Assembly: GCA_025963965.1 (NCBI GenBank)
Contig: JAOPZS010000084.1
Coordinates: forward strand, 1 to 64,000
DNA length: 64,000 bases
Direction of reading: 5' to 3'
DNA from: Solirubrobacterales bacterium
GTDB lineage: Bacteria; Actinomycetota; Thermoleophilia; Solirubrobacterales; Solirubrobacteraceae
Positions 33,260 through 42,200 of the stretch are shown piece after piece. The first letter of the stretch is position 1, and each line of letters opens with the position of its first letter. The notes under the pieces are model-generated. The model searched no databases, had not been told where the DNA came from, and was given only the letters and a program-made list of their open reading frames with translations. The translations under genes were made by a program, and so were the position numbers.

Positions 33260-34325
33260 GTGGCGCTGATCATCGACCGCACGCAAACGGCGACCGCGCT
33301 CGACGCCGAAGCGTTCGCTGCGTGGGCACACACCCATACCGTCTTCGTCTCCAGCGAGATGAGCGAACTAGCCAGCGAACGGCGCGCCGTCGCCGACCAT
33401 CTCCGCGCTCTCGGCTTGACGGTCATCATGTTCGAGGATCTCGGAGGTCGAGAGGACGACCGCGAAACCGCCTACCCCGGCGGTGTCGCACGCAGCGACA
33501 TCTACCTCGCGATCATCACCGACCGGTATGGGCGCATACCCACGACGAGTACCGCGCGGCGCGCAAGCGCGGCAAGCGGATCGCAGCGTGGGTCGCAGCC
33601 GATGAGCAGAACCGTCAAGGTGACGCCCGCGACTTCGTCGCCGAGCTACAGGTCTTCCACTCGACTGGAACGTTCACCGACGAGCACTCCCTCATTCGGT
33701 CCGTTGAGCAACGGATCCGCGAGATCGCAGCCGAGCAGGACTCCCCCTGGCTCAAGCTCGGTGACCTGCTCCTCCGTGCAACCTCGATCGAGGACGACCG
33801 AACGCGCCTCGTGATCACGTCGCGGACCCGGGACCGCGACGTGATCAGCGTGCTGGTCTCGATGAGGCCCGGCCCTACGTGCGCGCGAGCCCGTCGCTGC
33901 GGGTGACCTACGGCGACCGCTCTGGCGAGGCTCGCATCATCGAGGTCTCTTCGCGAAGCCGCTCAGCCTCACTTCAGGACCTCACCGTGATTATCGAGCT
34001 CGCCTGGACCGAGCCTCGGCGGCCGGCGCTCGATGCAAGTCAACGGCGTGAGCTTCGAGGAGCAGCTCGAGGTTGGGCTCAACGCGGGCGTCTTCGGTCA
34101 GTCGCCGCCGCAGCAGCTGGGGGCGCTCGCCGGAACGATCGACCGGAGCGACCCGCTGGCTGCGCTCGACGCCGATCGCTCAAGCACGCCGTCTACGAGC
34201 CGGTCGCACGGCTGCTGATCGCCGAGCGGCTGCTGTCGGCGGGCGCCAGTCACGTCGACGTCGCGGTAGGAATCGTTCGCGCTGGACGCTGGCGGCTCGA
34301 CCTGTCCTGGACAGATCCATCCATC
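33260..34325 (+). pseudogene. DUF4062-type gene broken by about four frameshifts
   Basis: The first frame gives TVFVSSEMSELASERRAV, ADHLRALGLTVIMFEDLGG and GVARSDIYLAIITDRYG, the DUF4062 signature (a Rossmann/TIR-like fold common in defence and signalling proteins). At about 33530 it shifts to DEYRAARKRGKRIAAWVAAD. At about 33870 it shifts to RASPSLRVTYGDRSGEARII. At about 34030 it shifts to MQVNGVSFEEQLEVGLNAGV. At about 34175 it shifts to YEPVARLLIAERLLSAGASH and ends in RWRLDLSWTDPSIY. The pieces are in correct order and together make a protein of about 350 aa, so this was one gene, now dead. To 34468 I see nothing further. Confidence 0.7.
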
Positions 34326-34468
34326 TACGGTGCGTTTCTTCCCAGACCGAGTTGCGTCTCCCTCGCGAGTCTCCGGGGAGCGCTAGCGGCAAGCAAGTGC
34401 TGCCACGGTATCGCCGCGGCTTTGGCCGTGTCCGAGCGAACGTCGCTCTCAAAGCGTCCGCGCTGGGA

Positions 34469-35416
34469 TCAGAACGTCTTCAGCAATGTCCCGACCGAGA
34501 CGTGTGGCCAATGGAGGCCCTGAAAGTCGAGCAGGACGGTCTGGACGTACTGAAGCTGGAGGAAGGTCCCATTCGGGCCCTCGACCCGCTCGATCCAGAA
34601 GATCGCGCTCATAAACGATGCGTTTGCGTTCGTCGTGACGAATGGGATGTTCTGGACACCGCCGCCTTTGTCTTTGTGCGTCGTCACGGACAGCGTCGTC
34701 GTCTCGCTAATCGTCTGGTTGTGTAGGGCATGCCGGAGCGCGACCGTCGGATCGTTGACCATGTCTTGCGAGATGTCGCCGAGCAGGCTCGCATCGGTAC
34801 GGAATTTGGTCGGTTTTGACAGGTCGTACTCGGGGAAGCCGTTGGCGGTTCCGGACGGGGGCGCTTTTTCGCCTTCGCCGAACGGGACGGTGTTCACAGG
34901 TTCGATTTTTGGTTTGTTGTTCGTATGGGCTATGCCACCGACTGCGCAAACCGCGTCCCCGTGTGGGATGTTCGCCAACCGCGAAACACTCTCGGGCTCG
35001 GCGGGGGCCGATGTCGCCGGAATGTGAAGCCAGATTCCCGGCTCGATGTGCAACGCGCCGTTTGTCTTGGCGTCGCTGATCTGTTGTAGGTAGGTGACCC
35101 CACGCAGGAAGATGTCTGCCTGAGCGCTGCCGCGGTTTGGTATCGGGCTCCCAATCGTCGTGAACTCAAGGGTCTCCCTGGTCAGGTTCAGCTCGATGAA
35201 GCGGTCGGAGCCTTGACCGAACTGCGGCCGCGCGATCAGATTGAAGCCGGCGCCGTTCCAACGTCCCGGTAGGTCGTTGAGCGGCCCCAGCTCTGTCGCA
35301 AGGGCGGCCCGCTCGGGCACCGCCCGGAACGACGTTGTCGTGTTCTGATCGGCGACGGGTGCATCTAGGTGCGCCGCTCCTAGCCGGGTGTCTGGTTCTG
35401 GCGTCGTCGTGGCCAT
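34469..35416 (-). CDS. Heme-binding-protein-like hypothetical (lipocalin-like)
   Basis: A 315-aa cytoplasmic protein. Recognisable stretches are LPGRWNGAGFNLIARPQF, RFIELNLTRETLEFTTIGSP, VTYLQQISDAKTNGALHIEP, GIWLHIPAT and IPHGDAVCAVG. I associate this pattern with a family usually annotated heme-binding protein, but no experimental basis is known to me and no heme ligand is evident. A beta-barrel fold is likely. The frame extends to 35560, but GGAGGAG lies just before the ATG at 35414-35416. It stands alone between the dead DUF4062 gene and attachment-like copy 3. Confidence 0.6.
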   Translation of the reverse strand: MATTTPEPDTRLGAAHLDAPVADQNTTTSFRAVPERAALATELGPLNDLPGRWNGAGFNLIARPQFGQGSDRFIELNLTRETLEFTTIGSPIPNRGSAQADIFLRGVTYLQQISDAKTNGALHIEPGIWLHIPATSAPAEPESVSRLANIPHGDAVCAVGGIAHTNNKPKIEPVNTVPFGEGEKAPPSGTANGFPEYDLSKPTKFRTDASLLGDISQDMVNDPTVALRHALHNQTISETTTLSVTTHKDKGGGVQNIPFVTTNANASFMSAIFWIERVEGPNGTFLQLQYVQTVLLDFQGLHWPHVSVGTLLKTF

Positions 35417-35782
35417 CGTCTCCTCCGTGGTCGAAGCTGTTGTCGGACTTTCGAGCATAACTACGGCGCGAACCAGGATGTTGCTTGTTGCGCAAATTCG
35501 CAATAGCGGGAGGCTGAGCTGTTGTCGCTGCTGGGTGCGGGACACGTCCCGCCGACCCAAACCATGGACGCGTCGGCCTCATCTGGAGCGGCAGTCTTGC
35601 TCGCTACGACCACGGATCGACACCACGAGCGTCACTGCGGCGGTTGGTGACGCAATCCCGCCTAGCGTTCGCGGTGCGGCTCAAGACCTATTCGCGCCTG
35701 CGGTGGATGAGCGGCGTAACGACGCGCCTGCGCCAGTATCTCGACTGCTGCCGCGATATCACCCAGATCGAGCCAGTTTGCC

Positions 35783-35900
35783 ATGCGCTCGAGTGGACTC
35801 GAACCACCACGAGGAACTCAGCGTTCAGATTGTCCACCTAGCTAGCTGTGATGCACGCATCGGACGCATCTGCAGCTGCGGGTGTTGCCACGCGACGACC
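35783..35900. repeat. Attachment-site-like repeat, copy 3 (core 35783-35811)
   Basis: The same 29-bp core as at 8364 and 13612 is present exactly, but similarity to their extended tRNA-like part stops after it. To the right, CAGATTGTCCA, ACGCATCGGACGCATCT and GTTGCCACG recur in the same order and spacing. The left side is unrelated to copies 1 and 2. This is the pattern expected of an outer junction, where only one arm belongs to the element. The rest of 35417-36029 holds no gene I can support. Confidence 0.6.
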
Positions 35901-36029
35901 GCCATGCCGGCAGGCGGCAGCTCGATTTTTGGTTTCTCGCGTTCTGCCCGTGTTCCGTTCCGAGCGCCCGCCAGTCGCGTCGCGCTCCGAGCCCGCCGGG
36001 CACGCACATCGCGAGGCTAGGCTATCCCC

Positions 36030-36356
36030 GTGCCAAGCGAGTTTCCGAAACGAACCCGAATAGCGCTTACGTCAGTGGGGCTCGCAGCCCTGGTCCTTGC
36101 CGCCGGACTCGTGGTCCACCTTTTCCTCGCACTCGGATGCTCGAGCGACCATCACGGCGACTACGCGCACTACTGCAGAGAACAGCGGCAGGGCACACTC
36201 CTGCTCTGGCTCGTACTACTCGGACCGCCCACACTGACGCTCGCGATGGGGCTCGTCAGTGTCAGGCGCCGCTCGATGATGCCCGTCATCGCCATCGGGA
36301 TCCTCCTCGTTCCAATCGTGATGATCGCGCCAGCCTTCCTGTGGACCAGCGAATGA
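36030..36356 (+). CDS. Small integral membrane protein (108 aa)
   Basis: A 108-aa protein with three hydrophobic helices (IALTSVGLAALVLAAGLVVH; GTLLLWLVLLGPPTLTLAMG; MMPVIAIGILLVPIVMIAPA) and a short loop with two cysteines (GCSSDHHG and HYCREQ) between the first two. The GTG start has TAGGCT exactly six bases upstream, so it is likely leaderless. No family is recognised. It is convergent with the next gene. Confidence 0.6.
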   Translation: MPSEFPKRTRIALTSVGLAALVLAAGLVVHLFLALGCSSDHHGDYAHYCREQRQGTLLLWLVLLGPPTLTLAMGLVSVRRRSMMPVIAIGILLVPIVMIAPAFLWTSE

Positions 36357-36483
36357 ACAATCCGCATGGGTGGTATCCGCCCGATTCGCGGCTCCGCACG
36401 AGCCGGCTCGTGAGCTGGCGACAGGGTCGCGCAAGCCTCACGTGCCTCCGAGTGTCGGTCTCGCTCGCAAACGCATGATCCGC

Positions 36484-36933
36484 CTATCCAGCGCCGCTCA
36501 GCAAACGCCGGCATCTCGCCAGGGCTCGCTGGAAGGCCGGGCCCTTGGCGATCCTCCGAGTGTCGAAAATCGGGCCCTGCCCCGACGTGTTTGGGGGCGG
36601 CAGAGCGACCCCGTTCGAGCGCATGCAGCCAGCGAACCGGACGATCCGGCCCCCTCCACGCGATCGCCCTGCCCGCGACGAGCTCCGCCTCGGCAAATGC
36701 GGGCCCACCCGTCGGTGGGAGCCCGATCTATGTGCCGGCCGGTGCCCTTTGCTTTGCCTAGGGCTACTAGCCTGCTTGGGACCGCTGGCTGTCGCGGCCG
36801 GTCGAGTCGGGTTGGCGCCGCTTTGACCGGTGCCGCCTCCGCAGCCGGACGCAACCGTGCCGCCTAGGAGGACCCATAAAACAAAGAACTTGCGCAGAGC
36901 GCCTTGTTGCCTCATCCCACAAACCGTTCGCAT
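36484..36933 (-). CDS. Small secreted putative lipoprotein with conserved cysteine motif
   Basis: A 149-aa protein. The N-terminus (FFVLWVLLGGTVASGC) is a signal peptide with a weak lipobox ending in Cys. A low-complexity Arg/Ser/Pro linker leads to a C-terminal block RIVRFAGCMRSNGVALPPPN, then GPIFDTRRI and ARCRRLL. The FAxCMRxNGVxLPPPN...C pattern recurs in many secreted proteins of Thermoleophilia and related actinobacteria and probably forms a disulfide. Its function is unknown. Starts at 36960 and 36933 are possible; the second is chosen because it leaves a normal-length signal. Confidence 0.6.
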   Translation of the reverse strand: MRTVCGMRQQGALRKFFVLWVLLGGTVASGCGGGTGQSGANPTRPAATASGPKQASSPRQSKGHRPAHRSGSHRRVGPHLPRRSSSRAGRSRGGGRIVRFAGCMRSNGVALPPPNTSGQGPIFDTRRIAKGPAFQRALARCRRLLSGAG

Positions 36934-37027
36934 CAGACCCTCCCGACCCGCGCCGATCAATCCAGGACCTCCCCATCCACGGCTGTCCGGTAATGTAGCC
37001 GATTAGCCTCAGCCGAACGCCGGAACA

Positions 37028-37621
37028 ATGCTGACTATCAATCGCGCCCGACGAATGCGAACGACACTCATCGCGGCAACTGTGCTCGTATTCGGCCTCT
37101 TCGTGTCATCTGCAGCGGCGAGATACCACCGTCCTGCACACCACCCCAGCACCGACCCGGTCGCGCTCGCATTGACGCTAGGCGAGCGCTATTGGCATGC
37201 CTCGCCCTGTAACGGATCGGTCCGCGTCGTGTCAAGTACCGAATTCCCTACGGAAGTGACCGGTGCAGCAGTCAACTCAAAAATCCAGGCCGGCGCGGCC
37301 GTACTCCTCGCCTGGACGAGCTTTGAAACACCGGACGGACCTAACGAAATCAAGGACAAGCCAGCCCAGTACACGGACTGTCAGATCGCCCTAAACGGCA
37401 ACCTGTGGCGCACCTGGTGGATTGATGACGGCGAGTTCCACTGGCTGTGTGACCTCATGACCCACGAGCTCGGACATCTCTTCGGCTATCCCGACGAAGG
37501 ACAAACCGATCCCAGATCCGTCACCTACCCCGTGCTCGAACCAGAATCCCCGAACTTCAACTCCGTGCCACAGTGCCGTCATGTGACGCTTTGGTACGGC
37601 AATCGACGCCTCGTGGGATAA
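37028..37621 (+). CDS. Secreted zinc metalloprotease (HExxHxxGxxD)
   Basis: A 197-aa exported protein with a signal peptide (TLIAATVLVFGLFVSSAAA). The zinc motif HELGHLFGYPDE near residue 146 has two His ligands, the catalytic Glu and the metzincin-like Gly then Asp. Four cysteines may form disulfides. The size, and the AAVLLAWTS and YTDCQIALN stretches before the motif, fit a small matrixin-like peptidase of the kind found in Solirubrobacterales; the closest family is uncertain. A start at ATG 37055 is also possible. The stop codon falls within the first unit of a two-copy tandem repeat. Confidence 0.75.
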   Translation: MLTINRARRMRTTLIAATVLVFGLFVSSAAARYHRPAHHPSTDPVALALTLGERYWHASPCNGSVRVVSSTEFPTEVTGAAVNSKIQAGAAVLLAWTSFETPDGPNEIKDKPAQYTDCQIALNGNLWRTWWIDDGEFHWLCDLMTHELGHLFGYPDEGQTDPRSVTYPVLEPESPNFNSVPQCRHVTLWYGNRRLVG

Positions 37622-37697
37622 CCCCGCAGTTGCTCTGCAGGGCGCGGGCCTCTATGGGATAACCTCGCAGCTGCTCTGGACGGGCGCCGGGCCTCTA
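37614..37697. repeat. Two-copy imperfect tandem repeat (about 42 bp unit)
   Basis: TGGGATAACCCCGCAGTTGC and TGGGATAACCTCGCAGCTGC start two successive units, each going on through GCTCTG and GGGCGC to GGGCCTCTA. The first unit contains the stop codon of the metalloprotease gene; the second ends just at the stop of the convergent DUF4430 gene. It may act as a bidirectional terminator or be a slippage duplication. Confidence 0.7.
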
Positions 37698-38903
37698 CTT
37701 GACTCGGAACACCACTCGGCTCACGCCCGTAACGGACTTGCTGACCTGACCGTTGGCGTCCTCAGCTTGGATCTCATAGACGTACCTGCCTGCCGTCAAG
37801 CGCGTAGGCAGCAGGTAGCTAAACGACTGGCTTGCTCCGACAGAGAAGAAGACGCTTGACCCGCACCGGCGCCGCACAAACCTGCCGCGAGTGCCGCTGA
37901 ACACAAAGCACCGGCGGCCGGCGACGCGCTCAAGGCTGATCCGCACCCTCCGCAGCGTCCCGCCGTTCGTGACGACCGCTCCCGCCAGCAGCCGAGGCCC
38001 CTTGCCGTGCTTGAAAACACGCCCCGTCCCGATCCCGACGATCCGAGGGGTCGCAACGCCCGACGTGGGCGAGACCGCAGGGCCGCTCGCGACGCCGACG
38101 GGAACGGGCACGCCGCATGCGCCGTCGAGGGCGCTATGCGCACAGAGCGGGAGCGCGTTCGAGCGGACCGAGTCGGCACGCTGTGCCTTCAGCGTCAAAA
38201 CGCCCCCGCGGGCGACCGTCACCGTCGCGTTTCCGCTCGCGTCCGTGGTCGCACCAGGCACCGGCATGGCGGCCGTACCCACCATTTCCACGACTTGAGC
38301 GCCGGCCATCGGATCGCCCGTCGAACCATCGGTAACGCGCACCGTGAACGGCTTACCGACGGTGGCGACGCTGGGGCCGGTCAGGCTCAGAAGATGATGG
38401 AGATTGAAATAGTTGTACGCCCACAGCACCTCGCTACCGGGGGCCAGCTGAAACTGGCAGCCGCCCACCCCGGCGGTCGTGTAGCTCACCGCGTAGCCCC
38501 AAGACGCAAATTCCGGTGGGCCACCTTCGAGGTCTGGCCCGACCTGTGTGACGAAGAAGTCGCCGAACGAACCCGACCATGTCGCGTCGAACGAAAGCCC
38601 AGCCGCTGCCGCGGCTGCGGCCAGGGCGGTCGTCGGGGTGGCAGCGGCGACGCCGAACCCTTCGTTGGCTCCATTGTCCCTGACATCGCAAGGGTGGCCG
38701 CCGCCACTCGAGGGCGTGCTGAGCCCCGGCGTTGGCAAGATCGCTTCCGCGTTAACCGGGCCTTCGAAAAGCGTATCGACAGAACCCTCGATCCGTACAT
38801 TGACGGTTATCGGAGACGCCGCCGCTACGGACATAGGGAGCACCGACCAGGCGGAAGCGACGAGCAGAGCGAGCGCGACACCGACACGGACGTAGCGAGA
38901 CAT
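37695..38903 (-). CDS. Secreted DUF4430-domain protein under a cobalamin riboswitch
   Basis: A 402-aa exported protein: signal peptide (VGVALALLVASAWSVLPMSV), then a DUF4430-type domain (VNVRIEGSVDTLFEGPV, DATWSGSFGDFFVTQVGPD and the WGYAVSYT strand, residues about 30-165). An Ig-like bacterial domain follows (about 170-255; GNATVTVARGGVLTLKAQ), then a C-terminal beta domain with two Cys (GRRCFVFSG, VRRRCGSS). DUF4430 is related to the C-terminal cobalamin-contacting domain of transcobalamin-like proteins. With a B12 riboswitch immediately upstream, a role in binding cobalamin outside the cell is a reasonable inference. No BtuCDF-like transport genes lie nearby. Confidence 0.8.
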   Translation of the reverse strand: MSRYVRVGVALALLVASAWSVLPMSVAAASPITVNVRIEGSVDTLFEGPVNAEAILPTPGLSTPSSGGGHPCDVRDNGANEGFGVAAATPTTALAAAAAAAGLSFDATWSGSFGDFFVTQVGPDLEGGPPEFASWGYAVSYTTAGVGGCQFQLAPGSEVLWAYNYFNLHHLLSLTGPSVATVGKPFTVRVTDGSTGDPMAGAQVVEMVGTAAMPVPGATTDASGNATVTVARGGVLTLKAQRADSVRSNALPLCAHSALDGACGVPVPVGVASGPAVSPTSGVATPRIVGIGTGRVFKHGKGPRLLAGAVVTNGGTLRRVRISLERVAGRRCFVFSGTRGRFVRRRCGSSVFFSVGASQSFSYLLPTRLTAGRYVYEIQAEDANGQVSKSVTGVSRVVFRVK

Positions 38904-38948
38904 AGAGAGCCACCCCTTCCACGAGGGCTAATGGGCTTGCGGCTGGAT

Positions 38949-39111
38949 ACAGGTCTCCTGGCTTCCGGGCCGACCTCTCGCGCCTTCCCGAGGGCTAGAA
39001 ACCCCCGGTGGCTGCACTCGAAAGCGCTACGACAGGCACCCCCGGTCACAGTGGCGGGACCGCACCGGACTCTCACCGGCTTCCCCGACAACCAACCGTG
39101 CGAACCCGGCG
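38949..39111 (-). promoter_or_regulatory. Cobalamin riboswitch
   Basis: Read on the minus strand, the order is GGTTGGTTGTCGGGGAAGCC, GGTGAGAGTCCGGTGCGGTC, CCGCCACTGTGA, CAGCCACCGGGG, CGGGAAGGCGCGAGAGGTC and GCCAGGAGACCTG. These are the conserved blocks of the adenosylcobalamin riboswitch (B12 box and flanks) in the right order and spacing. It ends 45 nt before the DUF4430 start codon and so should repress that gene when B12 is plentiful. Confidence 0.93.
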
Positions 39112-39218
39112 ATCATAGCGCTGGGAGCCGCCACGTGTCGGCCGCCTGTGAGCACCTCAGGGATCCTCCCATCCAGCCGGAGCCTCCACGTCGAATGTTT
39201 CGTTTTTTCGAATGGGTC

Positions 39219-39248
39219 TTGACATTGGGTTTTCCGTCAGGTTAGGGT
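39219..39248 (+). promoter_or_regulatory. Probable promoter of the YD-repeat gene
   Basis: TTGACA (39219-39224) and TAGGGT (39243-39248) are separated by 18 bp, about 50 bp before the chosen start. A direct repeat TCGAATG (39191 and 39208, 17 bp apart) lies just upstream and could bind a regulator. Confidence 0.5.
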
Positions 39249-39297
39249 CGCCGTGTTAGGCGGACAACCGCACGGCCGGTCTAGCTCGGGGGTTGCG

Positions 39298-42200
39298 ATG
39301 CGTGGGATGGGGCGTTGGGTACTGGGCATGGTCTGCTTCGCGGCGATCGGTGGCGGAGTCTGGACAGCGCCGGCGTTCGCGGATGGCGGGCAGGGAGAAG
39401 CGGGATTTTCGCTCGCTTCCCGTGCGCTGCTCGTACCTGCCGTGGAGATCTTGGACGGGGGACTGCAGATCTCGGCAGTCCAACGTGCGCGTCACTCTGC
39501 GCCATATGCCGTCGCGGCTCGTGTGTCTTCGCGTTCCCGGTTCAAAGGACTTGGAGCGGCTCGCGCCAGGGGACTAGCGGGTGAGCTATTCCCATGGATC
39601 GTCGACCGAGCCGCCGGGGGCTTGTTGTTGCCGAAGGGGTCGCATGTCACCGCGTTCGTCGGCGATCACGCGGCGGTCGTGGATCTTGGCTCAGGGCGCC
39701 GGGGAGTCATAGAAGCATCACAGCCAGTGTCGGTTGCCGCTGGAGACGGTCGGCGCATGCCTGTAGATCTCGGGTTACGCCAGCATGACGGCGTGTTCGG
39801 GCCACGCGTATCTGACGTTCCAGTCCTGATCCCAAAGCGGTTGGCAGCCGGTCTGGCCCTGCCCGGAACGGGGGTCTCGCTGACCCCCGTGGACCAGGCA
39901 GGCACGCCGATTTCCGGAGGAGACGGGACACTCGATCATTCCGGCGTGTTCTTCGCGAACACACAGCTCGACGCCGATACGCTTGTTAAGCCAACGAGCG
40001 AGGGATTCGAGGAGTACACGTTCCTGCGCTCGGCAGCGAGTCCACGACGTCTGTTCTTCCGGGTAAACATGCCGGCCGGAGGGCGGCTCGTGCAGCAGAC
40101 ACCCGGTCAAGGGGCCGCGAAGGTTCTCGTAAATGGTGCGCAGGTGGCGGCCGTGCTCGCGCCAGGCGCCGAGGATGCAACCGGGACGCAGGTGCCTGTG
40201 TTGATGCGAGTCTCAGGCAAGCAGGTGATCCTCTCGCTCGCTGACGACCCTCGCGGTTACCAGTATCCCATCGCGGTCGATCCGACGTTCGTCGAGGAAC
40301 AGGTCGTCGATGCCGGGGCCCGTCGGTCAAACTGGGAATTTCACACTAATAACCCCGGCGCGTTCAAATGGAGCATGAAGGGCGGCCCGATTATCGAAAC
40401 CTGGGGCGCCGGCTCCTCATACAACCCCGGTGACTTCGGCTTCTGGGGCTACCAGACGCAGGGCAACTCCGACATCTATCAGGTGACGGCGGCCACATGG
40501 GCCGCGAACGCCGGTGCGCACCTCGAAAGCATCCTGGAACTCCAGCACGGGGAAGGCGCAGCTGGGGTCACCGAAAGCAAAGAACTGCTGTCGTCAGAAG
40601 CGGCAGGCACGGCCGAATACGCGGACAAGATCACGACTATCTGCCCGACGACAGTCAACGCGTGCCTTCCGTTGACGGGCCATGAACACAACGCTGTGCA
40701 CTTCCAGCAGTCCGCTGCGAAAGCCTGCAGCGGCTGCAGCTTCTCGGACTCCATCCGCGAGGGCTTGGTCTATCTCTCCCAGCCCGGACACGCAAAAACT
40801 AACCTAAACACAAGCTCGCCAGAATTTGAATTCGAAGTCGAACAAAAAAAACAAAAAAGGATCAACGCGCTGTTTGGCACAGGGCGATGGCTCAGCAGGT
40901 TTCAAGGCGCACTCGGGCTCAATGCCGAAGACGCCGGGATAGGAGTGTCACAAGCAAAACTCGAATACGAAAGCGCACCCGGGCAGTGGGAACAGGTGAT
41001 CGAACACAACTATCTCGAAAAAGAAAACCTATGCAAGGGAGTGCAGTGCTTTCCTACCCATAGCGAAGTCTGGACGTTGAACAGCCGGCTGCCCAACGGA
41101 GAAGACAAGATCCGCTACAGCGCCAGGGACGCCATGCCCGGCACGGAATCAACCGCCAGCGAAGGCGCCGCAACCGTCAAAGTCGATGCCGCTGCCCCGC
41201 ACGACGTCGTTATGTCGGGCCTCCCGTTCAGCGACGAAATCAGAGAAGCGCCTTACGAAATCACCGGCGAAGCCACCGACGGGGACGGCAGCACAGTTGC
41301 GAGCTCAGGAATCAAGACGCTCTCACTCTTCGTCGACGGGAAAGAAGTCGGGGAACCGGGAGGTGCCTGCGCGAAGCCAAAAGGCGAATGCACCGGCGTG
41401 GCCAAATGGACTGTCAACGGGGCAGAACTCGGCGCTGGCAACGCAACGATTGTGCTCGTCGCGACGGACAACGCAAACAACGAAGCAAGGCACGGAGAAC
41501 TCGTCACGGTCCTGCACTCGAAACCCGTCCCACTCGGACCCGGAAGCCTAAATCTGGAGTCAGGAAACTTCAGTGTTGGCGCGAGCGATGTGGCGATGGG
41601 GACAGGACTGACGGCATCGCGCAACTACAGCTCAAGAGACGTCACTAGCGGAGAATCCGGGCCCCTCGGGCCGCTTTGGGGCCTGAGCGTAGCTACAAGC
41701 GAGTCACTGCTGGAACTCGGAGAAGGCAGCGTCGAGCTGACCTCCGCAAACGGGAGTCAAAGCCTCTTCCTAAGCCTTGGCCCCGGCCTCGGCTACCAGC
41801 CCCCCGCCGGCGACGCCAACCTGGCGCTGACCTTCGAAGAAGACGAAAAACACGAAAAGGTCGCGTACTACCTGTCCAATGCCGCCGACAAGTCGAAAGT
41901 AAAGTTCACGAAGATCGGCGCCTCTCCTAACTGGGTGCCAACCGTGCAAGAAGGACCCGTCACGACGGATACCGTTACCTACCGCTGGCAGACAGTCGAA
42001 GAAGAAGGCCATCAGATCACAGAGCCGATCGAAACTCGCGCACCAGTCCCACCCGGCGTCGAATGCTCGTGGAAAACGAAACCAACCGAAATGCACGCGG
42101 GCTGTCGCGCGCTCGAGTTCACCTACTACGCCAGCACCACCGCCGGCGAAGCAGAAGAAGCCTGGGGACCATACAAAGGCCGACTCAAACAAGTCGCGCT

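Noticed and set aside
40844-40858. A8/A6 runs as a programmed frameshift in the YD-repeat gene
   Set aside because: The zero frame stays open and protein-like on both sides, so no shift is needed. Only slippage risk is kept as a finding.
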